Positions 1-5,268 of a stretch of 16,258 nucleotides of DNA are shown here, piece after piece (the first letter of the stretch is position 1; every line of letters begins with the position of its first letter). The stretch is from assembly GCA_021731345.1 (NCBI GenBank), contig JAKFXO010000073.1:1-16258 (forward strand), given 5' to 3'. This DNA comes from Candidatus Peribacterales bacterium (GTDB lineage Bacteria > Patescibacteriota > Gracilibacteria > Peribacterales > Peribacteraceae). Below the pieces are notes generated by a model, which ran no database searches, was not told the DNA's origin, and saw nothing but the letters and a program-made list of their open reading frames with translations. The position numbers and the translations under genes were made by a program.

Positions 1-539
1 GGTGGATACGGTGCCGTGAGGCCGCGCTTAGAGTTCTTGAAGACAGAGACATAGAAATCGATCGCTTCCTCAGCTTTGCCCGTGAGGTCACCGGTAAACA
101 TGATGGATGGCATGATGAACGGACGTGGCTCACCTTCGGGATTGGTAAGAATGAGCTGCCAGTTCACGCCAAATTTGTCCTGAATCCAGCCGTAGCGTTT
201 GCTGAATGGATACGTGTCGATAGGCATGAGTGCAGTGCCGCCATCCGAGAGCTTTTCCCAAAGAGCATCAAGATGCTCGCGCGCTTGCTTGTCCTTGGAT
301 GGATCAAAATTCACCATGAACGAGATCGTGGGATTGATCTTAAAGGCAGGGCCAGCACCAATTCCCATGAATGAGTAACCACACAGATCAAACGCAACGA
401 CGTTACAGTCACCGGATGGAGTGTCTCTGATCACGGAGTTATGCGTAACCTTTGATCCATTGCCGAACGCGGCGACATAAAAATCCGCTGCTTCTTTTGC
501 CTGAGTATCGAACCAAAGATGGGGAGTAATTTTTTGCAT
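1..539 (-). CDS. PhnB-like VOC superfamily protein, C-terminus cut off by window edge
   Basis: Reading the minus strand from ATG at 539 gives an open frame of 179 codons that runs off the window without a stop. It begins MQKITPHLWFDTQAKEAADF and continues with features of the PhnB/3-dmu-9_3-mt group of the VOC (glyoxalase-fold) superfamily: an early ITPHLWF strand, AADFYVAAFGNGSK, then GWIQDKFGVNWQL, then a second half starting IMFTGDLTGKAEEAIDFYV, that is, two paired VOC modules. Family members are small cytoplasmic proteins, and most PhnB-like members have no firmly established reaction, so no substrate is assigned. The start is placed at 539 because a TATACT box preceded by TGT ends exactly 6 nt upstream and no Shine-Dalgarno sequence is present. 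It is transcribed divergently from the DUF1697 gene. Confidence 0.85.
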   Translation of the reverse strand, partial: MQKITPHLWFDTQAKEAADFYVAAFGNGSKVTHNSVIRDTPSGDCNVVAFDLCGYSFMGIGAGPAFKINPTISFMVNFDPSKDKQAREHLDALWEKLSDGGTALMPIDTYPFSKRYGWIQDKFGVNWQLILTNPEGEPRPFIMPSIMFTGDLTGKAEEAIDFYVSVFKNSKRGLTAPYP

Positions 540-545
540 ACACCC

Positions 546-578
546 AGTATAACATCCCGCTTCGAAAAGACTTATACT
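546..578. promoter_or_regulatory. Symmetric divergent promoter with inverted AGTATAA/TTATACT -10 boxes
   Basis: AGTATAA at 546-552 and TTATACT at 572-578 form a perfect 7-nt inverted repeat. Read outward, each gives a TATACT -10 hexamer, and each hexamer ends exactly 6 nt before a start codon: ATG 539 on the minus strand and ATG 585 on the plus strand. The minus copy is also an extended -10 (TGT before TATACT). No good -35 hexamer is visible for either direction. If both are used, both mRNAs start at or next to the A of ATG. The hexamers and spacing are seen directly; promoter activity is inferred. Confidence 0.6.
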
Positions 579-584
579 GCCGCT

Positions 585-1145
585 ATGAAACCTGTGATGT
601 ATGTGGCCTTACTTCGCGGCATTAATGTTGGGGGTAATAACATCATCAGGATGGCTGATCTCAAGGCTTGTTTTGAGAAGATGGGAATGGGTGACGTCGT
701 GACGTACATTCAAAGCGGCAACGTTATTTTCACATCCACAGCAGGTGACATCGATGCACTGACACTGACGATAGAAAAAGGCATAGCGAAGCGCTTCGGC
801 TTTGAGGTACGCGTTGTACTTGTGTCACACAAACAGCTTGAAGACGCCGTGAAGAAAGCGCCAAAAGGCTTCGGAAGTGATCTCGAGACATATCGCTGTG
901 ATGTGATTTTTCTGAAATCACCTGCGACTCCAAAAGAAGCGATGAAGTCCATCAAGACAAGAGAAGGTGTGGATGAAGTCCATGCAGGCAAAGAAGCTCT
1001 CTATTTCTCACGACTCGTGAGCAAAGCTGCGCAGAGCTTACTGCCGAAGATCGTGAGTTCTGCTGCGTACAAAAGCATGACAATTCGTAACTGGAATACA
1101 ACGACAAAACTTTTAGCGATGATGGAGCCAGTAAAACAAGCGTAG
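585..1145 (+). CDS. DUF1697 family protein
   Basis: A 186-residue protein whose N-terminus MKPVMYVALLRGINVGGNN carries the hallmark of DUF1697 (LLRGINVGG), followed by MADLKACFEKMG and the conserved YIQSGNVIF strand. Length matches the family, usually about 180 residues. No signal peptide or membrane segment is visible, so it should be cytoplasmic; its biochemical role is unknown. The frame is open further upstream to an ATG at 519, but that extension would overlap the divergent VOC gene and its promoter, and the family motif starts at 585. A TATACT box ends 6 nt before ATG 585 and there is no Shine-Dalgarno sequence, which suggests a leaderless message. It is followed after 20 nt by the small MORN-like gene, probably on the same transcript. 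Confidence 0.88.
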   Translation: MKPVMYVALLRGINVGGNNIIRMADLKACFEKMGMGDVVTYIQSGNVIFTSTAGDIDALTLTIEKGIAKRFGFEVRVVLVSHKQLEDAVKKAPKGFGSDLETYRCDVIFLKSPATPKEAMKSIKTREGVDEVHAGKEALYFSRLVSKAAQSLLPKIVSSAAYKSMTIRNWNTTTKLLAMMEPVKQA

Positions 1146-1165
1146 TTGTTTTCTCGCACTGATCT

Positions 1166-1375
1166 ATGAAAAAATACCTACTGCATCACAAAGACGGAAG
1201 TCTCTGGGCAAAAGGCTTCATGACTGGAACACAGTCAGACGGATACTGGGAGTGGTTTCGTAAAGACGGCACGAAAATGCGCTCAGGAAGCTTTAGGAAG
1301 GGTATTCAGACAGGCGAATGGACGACGTACGACAAAAAAGGGCAGGTACACAAGGTTACTTACATAAAGGACTGA
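1166..1375 (+). CDS. Small MORN/YwqK-like repeat protein
   Basis: A 69-residue hydrophilic protein made of about three short repeats of the MORN-variant/YwqK type, visible as DGSLWAKGFM, SDGYWEWFRKDG, KMRSGSFRKGIQTGEWTTYD and KKGQVHKVTY. Alternating glycine and aromatic residues in W.W / G.W.Y patterns predict a small beta-meander. Such proteins are often annotated as YwqK-family antitoxins by sequence alone; I see no toxin next to it, so no toxin-antitoxin role is claimed. The start lies 20 nt after the stop of the DUF1697 gene, with neither a Shine-Dalgarno sequence nor a -10 box, so it probably depends on read-through from upstream. Confidence 0.72.
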   Translation: MKKYLLHHKDGSLWAKGFMTGTQSDGYWEWFRKDGTKMRSGSFRKGIQTGEWTTYDKKGQVHKVTYIKD

Positions 1376-1463
1376 TATTTCTTGCTTTCAACCCTTTTTG
1401 CATGAAGAATTTACCCACGTTCTTTCACGTATAAAGAGCGGACAAGTCCTCACCGAACATTCG

Positions 1464-1470
1464 AAGGAGG
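1464..1470 (+). promoter_or_regulatory. Strong Shine-Dalgarno site fixing the start at 1479
   Basis: AAGGAGG lies 8 nt before ATG 1479. It is one of only two textbook Shine-Dalgarno sites I found in the window (the other is at 5225) and decides against a longer 96-residue reading that starts at TTG 1398. It also indicates that the host 16S rRNA has a normal anti-Shine-Dalgarno tail. A TATAAA at 1430-1435 could be a -10 for this gene, but no matching -35 is clear. Confidence 0.7.
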
Positions 1471-1478
1471 TGTTAGCA

Positions 1479-1688
1479 ATGTTCAGTTTTTGGCACTTGG
1501 TTCCGATCGGAAGCTGTCTCATCGGTGGTCTGCTTGTGATGTACGCGGTCTACCGCTGCATCATCAATGCGGATCAGGATGATGCAGACTGTGTGTGGGG
1601 TGTGAAGCCCTACATGCTTCTCCTGATTGGAGGCCTCATGCTCACAACAGCGTCGCTGCTTCTGTGGTTACCGGTGTTGTACGCCTGA
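1479..1688 (+). CDS. Two-helix small membrane protein, unknown function
   Basis: A 69-residue protein from ATG 1479, chosen because of the AAGGAGG Shine-Dalgarno site 8 nt upstream. It has two hydrophobic segments, about residues 8-28 (VPIGSCLIGGLLVMYAVYRC) and 46-66 (MLLLIGGLMLTTASLLLWLP), joined by an acidic loop INADQDDADC. A hairpin in the cytoplasmic membrane with both ends on the same side is expected. I recognise no family. It lies 103 nt after the MORN-like gene and 36 nt before the convergent serine hydrolase gene. A longer form from TTG 1398 would add 27 hydrophilic residues and is less likely. Confidence 0.65.
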   Translation: MFSFWHLVPIGSCLIGGLLVMYAVYRCIINADQDDADCVWGVKPYMLLLIGGLMLTTASLLLWLPVLYA

Positions 1689-1698
1689 GACTCGGTGG

Positions 1699-1726
1699 GT
1701 CAGAGTTTCTCTGGCCTGCCTTTTTT
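1699..1726 (+). terminator. Weak candidate intrinsic terminator
   Basis: CAGAG (1701-1705), loop TTT, CTCTG (1709-1713) forms a short stem that can be extended by one G-T and one G-C pair. It is followed by CTGCC and a run of six T (1721-1726). It sits in the 36-nt gap between the convergent genes ending at 1688 and 1725. The T run does not directly follow the stem, so this is a weak candidate. Confidence 0.35.
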
Positions 1727-2732
1727 AGAGCGTTTTACTTCTTAGCGACACTTCCGCATACACGGACTCGGAAATTTTCGAAATGATGGAAATGAGTGTT
1801 GGTGCATCTTTACCACGAGTCATGACACAGAGCAGATATGGTGTCTGCGGATCATAGACAATGCCGCAGTCATGCAATTGGCGTTGATTCTCCGCGATAT
1901 CAAGAAAGCCAAATTTATGAGCTACAGGAATGTTTTCTGGAATTCCGGTCACGATACCATCCTCAAATTCAGTCACAGAAAGAAGGCTAAGAGCTTTCTG
2001 CGACATCTCACGGTTGAGATATGAAGCGTTAAAAAGACTTCGGAAGAGCGAGGCGTATGACTTTACGACAATAAATTGTGAGTCATCAGTATTTTTGAGC
2101 GAGATGCCCAAATCTATAAAAGTCTGCTCGATGATTCCTGGGGAAATTCCCTCTATATAGTTTCGAAGAAGTTCCTTTGAAGAGTTGTCCGAGTAAACAA
2201 TCATGCGTCGCAATACTTCTTCCACGGTATAGACTTTTCTCGGTTCTAACGTTTTCTCTGGATCAAACTCATTTTGACCTTCGGGAATTGTATCTCCAAG
2301 GCTGATATTCTCCTTGAGAACTTGCGGGTGCTCTTCTGCATATTTGAGCAGGGCAATGAGAATAGGCACCTTGAGTAAGCTTGCAGGAGCAAAATGTTCT
2401 TGTTCATTAATTCCAAAGATTGGACCGTTTTGCAGGTCTCGGAAATACACCGTTACGTGCGTAGCTTCGCCATTCCTTTTCCATTCATCGATACGCCAGT
2501 TCAATGTTTTGATCAGGAGGTCATATTCCTGCTTCTTAGGCGGTTCATCTTTTTCGCAGCGTCGACGAGGGTTGAGTAGGCTGAAGACAATTTCGCACGT
2601 ATTATCATTTCCTACATTGAGGAACTGAGTCGCAAAAATATATCCCGAGAGTCCGATGCAACACAAAAATGCGCAGATTGCCACCGCGGGACGAGCGAGA
2701 AAAGTGCGAATTCGCGTCAATAAACGGCTCAT
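1725..2732 (-). CDS. Membrane-anchored serine hydrolase, class A beta-lactamase-like fold
   Basis: A 335-residue protein with an N-terminal membrane anchor (about residues 15-36, PAVAICAFLCCIGLSGYIFA) preceded by arginines, so the catalytic domain should face outward. The active-site set of the serine beta-lactamase/penicillin-binding superfamily is present: SxxK as S118-L-L-K121, SDN at 181-183, and HKFG at 272-275 in place of KTG. The spacings are near those of class A enzymes. The deacylating glutamate of class A (ExxLN in the omega loop) is not evident; the matching region reads TDDSQF at about 215-220. It could therefore be a DD-peptidase-like or other serine hydrolase acting at the cell wall rather than an antibiotic-degrading enzyme. 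No Shine-Dalgarno sequence lies at a typical distance. A possible promoter lies right before the ATG. Confidence 0.82.
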   Translation of the reverse strand: MSRLLTRIRTFLARPAVAICAFLCCIGLSGYIFATQFLNVGNDNTCEIVFSLLNPRRRCEKDEPPKKQEYDLLIKTLNWRIDEWKRNGEATHVTVYFRDLQNGPIFGINEQEHFAPASLLKVPILIALLKYAEEHPQVLKENISLGDTIPEGQNEFDPEKTLEPRKVYTVEEVLRRMIVYSDNSSKELLRNYIEGISPGIIEQTFIDLGISLKNTDDSQFIVVKSYASLFRSLFNASYLNREMSQKALSLLSVTEFEDGIVTGIPENIPVAHKFGFLDIAENQRQLHDCGIVYDPQTPYLLCVMTRGKDAPTLISIISKISESVYAEVSLRSKTL

Positions 2733-2740
2733 GATGCTGG

Positions 2741-2769
2741 ATTCTCCACTACATTCTTTCCTTGCTCAA
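2741..2769 (-). promoter_or_regulatory. Candidate promoter of the serine hydrolase gene
   Basis: On the minus strand TTGAGC (2769-2764), a 17-nt spacer and GAGAAT (2746-2741) form a moderate -35/-10 pair. The -10 ends 8 nt before ATG 2732, which again leaves almost no 5' leader. A GGAG string overlaps the -10 at 11 nt from the ATG, long for a Shine-Dalgarno site, so a leadered mRNA from a different upstream start cannot be excluded. Confidence 0.35.
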
Positions 2770-2786
2770 GGCCATCTGGCAGTGTT

Positions 2787-2815
2787 TTGATACTTGAAAC
2801 GACATCATATGTAGT
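2787..2815 (+). promoter_or_regulatory. Candidate promoter of the GT-C/TPR gene
   Basis: TTGATA (2787-2792), a 17-nt spacer and TGTAGT (2810-2815) precede GTG 2822 by 6 nt. The -35 is good and the -10 matches 4 of 6 consensus bases. A second possible -10, TACAAT at 2825-2830, lies inside the GTG-started frame and would instead serve ATG 2843, 12 nt further on. Confidence 0.35.
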
Positions 2816-2821
2816 GTTCAT

Positions 2822-5239
2822 GTGTACAATGCAGCGTATTCTATGAGCTTCTTACGTTTGTCACACATCAAAAGTGTTACCTCTGCGCTTTGGAGGAACA
2901 ATCTGATCATTGTTTTCTGTGCCATCGCTGCAATTTTTTGGATTTGCACGTTTAAGCTAATGGATCGTGATTTCTGGTGGCACATCACTGCCGGTGAAAT
3001 CATGTTTCGTTCGCGTCACATTTTGAGAGTTGATCCGTTTGCGCATACACGTGAGGGGCTCCCATATCTTGCATCCTACGAATGGTTGTCGCAGATTATC
3101 CTCTACGGTATCTATCGTATTGGTGGTTATACGGGGATGATTCTCTTTCGTGGATGTATTGCTTCTGCGAGTGCTGGGCTACTTTTACTCCTCACGAAGA
3201 AAATACGTTTTGCATATATTGCTCTGGCTGTTTGGGCCATCGTCATTACGAAAGGTAGTTTCTTGGAAAGGCCCCAGCTCTTCACATTCGTACTTTTCAG
3301 CCTTTTTACTCTTCTGGCTTTTCGTTTTCTTGATGCTGAGACGAGCCGTCAACGTACCATCATCGGTTCAGCATTTGTCCTGCTGTCGTATCTTTGGGTG
3401 AACCTCCATGGGGGTGCGGTGCTCCTTGGTTGTGGTATTGCGACGTTTGTACTTCTCCAGTTACTTTTCTCTGCACTTCGTCGACATGGTCCTCGGGCTG
3501 CTATTCAGGAGGGGTGGCCCATGATGGTGACTCTCGTGCTCATGTCGTTGTGTTTTGTACTGCCTCCCAATGGGCTTAGCGCTCTTCACTATGTGACGGA
3601 ACTTCACAGAGATGAGACGATATCGTTTATAGCTGAATTTCAGCCACGTGCCTGGGGCTTATATTTACGCGAGCTGTGGCCATTCTTCTCTCTGTCCATT
3701 ATTGCCTTATTCGTCGGTAGGAGGCATCTCGTCTTCAATGCCTTACTACTTTGTTCGATGGCATACCTTTCACGCCAGGCATTTCGGCATGAAATATTTT
3801 TTGTCTTTGCATCGATCGCCACCTGTTTTTATCAATGCGACAGAAGCATGATTGCTGAAAAACTGTGGAGCTGGATGACATCCAAGCGCAGGCTCATGGC
3901 TGCTTTATCACTGCTTTTGGTACTGTTCTTAGGTCGGGTGGCATACATTCGTTCGTACGGATTTGAGCGGCAGGATAATCTTTTCGGGTTTGGACAATTT
4001 GATCTCGCACGTGGTGCCTATGATTTTCTCGAACGTGAAAATATTCAGGGAAATATGTTCAATACCTACGGAATCGGTGGTTATCTGATGCATCGTGGAT
4101 ATCCCGATAGAAAGATTTTTATCGATGGGCGCAACGTGGATTATGGTTTTGATTTCATGGCAAGAACGTACGCTGCCGGATTCGATAAAGATCGATGGGA
4201 TGATTTGGTGCATCTCTACGACATGACGTACGCAATCATCGATTATGATGCAATCAGGCAGCAAGGACGACTTCCATACAGTTCGGTTCTTGATACGCAT
4301 CCGGAATGGGCATTGGTGTATCTCGACGACTGGACTGCGATCTACTTGAAGAGAGTTACAGAGAATCAGGACATCATTCGTCGATTGGGATACACGCACA
4401 TCACTGCATCGGATATTCAATTCCGAGACGATTTCGCACATCTAGCGCCATCGCAAATTCCAGAGGGGATCTTAGAGCTTCGACGTATGCAGTCGGATAA
4501 TCCCGAGGGGGTAAAAGCGTCCTTAGCCCTCGCAAAAATTGCGTACCGTGAGAACAGAGATGACGATGCGAAAGCTCTGGGTGAAAAAGTGATGTCGATT
4601 CGGCCGTATGCCCCAGAGCCGTACGCAATTCTTGGAAGTATGTATGCCAGACAGAAAAATTGGCGAGAGGCTGCCCAGATGTATCGCGAAGTACTGCGCC
4701 TAGCAGGTGACAACTATCCAGATATGAACGTCAGTTTCATCGCTGATATTTTTGTAAAAGCTGGTCACCCGTGGGAGGCATGGTTTATCAGGCCAAATTT
4801 TGGCAAACGTAGTCAGCAAACAACCGATAAAGATGTGAATGCTTCAGCAACAGGCGCCTCACTTGTCGCAAATCCGGCGATCGATGCACTGCTCTTTAAC
4901 GAGCAGGCGCTGACAGCTGCGGAAGCTGGAAACACAGAAAAAGCTGAAGAGCTCTTTCATACAGCAATCAAGCTGAATCCTGGTTCTCCTGAGCTTTGGA
5001 ACAATCTCTGCGCCTTACTCTTAGAGCAAAAGAGAACGAAGGAGGCCATTGATGCATGTAAAAATGCGATCGATAAAGACAAGGACTATGCAGACGCTCA
5101 TTTTAACCTTGCCCTTGCCTACTATTACGATCATTCCTTCAAGCAATCCAAGGCAGAGGCAGAACTTGCTCGGTCGCTTGGAAGGGTAAAAGAAAGTGAC
5201 CATCTTCTCTTGTTGATTCGCACGAAGGAGTTGCAATGA
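2822..5239 (+). CDS. Polytopic membrane protein, GT-C-like, with C-terminal TPR repeats
   Basis: An 805-residue protein from GTG 2822 (ATG 2843 is an alternative that removes seven residues). Residues about 27-385 hold roughly ten hydrophobic segments. After the first comes DRDFWWHITAGEI (48-60), then DPFAHTREG (71-79) and YEWLSQ (86-91). This acidic-WWH ... DPF ... EWL pattern is typical of large bacterial membrane proteins related to GT-C glycosyltransferases, in which an acidic motif in the first extracytoplasmic loop is catalytic. The middle region (about 400-540) is soluble. The C-terminus has TPR units at about 562-630 and 686-790, for example AEAGNTEKAEELFHTAIKLN and NLALAYYYDHSFKQSKAEAE. 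A lipid-linked sugar transfer role with a TPR partner-binding arm is inferred, not shown. Its stop TGA overlaps a downstream ATG (ATGA, 5236-5239). Confidence 0.8.
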   Translation: MYNAAYSMSFLRLSHIKSVTSALWRNNLIIVFCAIAAIFWICTFKLMDRDFWWHITAGEIMFRSRHILRVDPFAHTREGLPYLASYEWLSQIILYGIYRIGGYTGMILFRGCIASASAGLLLLLTKKIRFAYIALAVWAIVITKGSFLERPQLFTFVLFSLFTLLAFRFLDAETSRQRTIIGSAFVLLSYLWVNLHGGAVLLGCGIATFVLLQLLFSALRRHGPRAAIQEGWPMMVTLVLMSLCFVLPPNGLSALHYVTELHRDETISFIAEFQPRAWGLYLRELWPFFSLSIIALFVGRRHLVFNALLLCSMAYLSRQAFRHEIFFVFASIATCFYQCDRSMIAEKLWSWMTSKRRLMAALSLLLVLFLGRVAYIRSYGFERQDNLFGFGQFDLARGAYDFLERENIQGNMFNTYGIGGYLMHRGYPDRKIFIDGRNVDYGFDFMARTYAAGFDKDRWDDLVHLYDMTYAIIDYDAIRQQGRLPYSSVLDTHPEWALVYLDDWTAIYLKRVTENQDIIRRLGYTHITASDIQFRDDFAHLAPSQIPEGILELRRMQSDNPEGVKASLALAKIAYRENRDDDAKALGEKVMSIRPYAPEPYAILGSMYARQKNWREAAQMYREVLRLAGDNYPDMNVSFIADIFVKAGHPWEAWFIRPNFGKRSQQTTDKDVNASATGASLVANPAIDALLFNEQALTAAEAGNTEKAEELFHTAIKLNPGSPELWNNLCALLLEQKRTKEAIDACKNAIDKDKDYADAHFNLALAYYYDHSFKQSKAEAELARSLGRVKESDHLLLLIRTKELQ
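5225..5230 (+). promoter_or_regulatory. Strong Shine-Dalgarno site before ATG 5236
   Basis: AAGGAG with a 5-nt spacer (TTGCA) precedes ATG 5236, inside the last codons of the GT-C/TPR gene. It is an excellent initiation site, yet the frame it opens stops after nine codons. Confidence 0.55.
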
Positions 5240-5265
5240 ACTTTCAAATTGCATTTTTTTGCTAA
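5236..5265 (+). CDS. Possible 9-codon leader peptide between the TPR and NHL genes
   Basis: ATG 5236 overlaps the previous stop as ATGA and has AAGGAG 5 nt upstream. It encodes MNFQIAFFC and ends at TAA 5263-5265. It is in the same frame as the giant NHL gene, separated from it only by that TAA, and its stop lies 1 nt before ATG 5267. It may serve to hand ribosomes on to ATG 5267, or be the remnant of an older start of the NHL gene. Translation is not shown. Confidence 0.3.
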   Translation: MNFQIAFFC

Positions 5266-5268
5266 AAT
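5260..5268 (+). promoter_or_regulatory. Candidate extended -10 promoter upstream of the NHL gene
   Basis: TGCTAAAAT matches the extended -10 form TGn-TAAAAT. A weak -35 (TTTCAA, 5242-5247) lies 15 nt before it. The hexamer ends 6 nt before ATT 5275, the same spacing seen at other start codons here. ATG 5267 overlaps the hexamer and could not be on a transcript starting from this promoter. Confidence 0.4.

Noticed and set aside
519..584. ATG 519 as start of the DUF1697 gene, adding 22 residues.
   Set aside because: The extension overlaps the divergent VOC coding sequence and the promoter, has no family similarity, and the DUF1697 motif begins right at 585.
1398..1478. TTG 1398 start giving a 96-residue membrane protein.
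   Set aside because: A strong AAGGAGG site 8 nt before ATG 1479 fixes the start there; the added part is hydrophilic and covers that site.
3929..4441. A 170-codon minus-strand frame inside the GT-C/TPR gene.
   Set aside because: It lies wholly within a well-supported membrane protein gene and has no recognisable domain.
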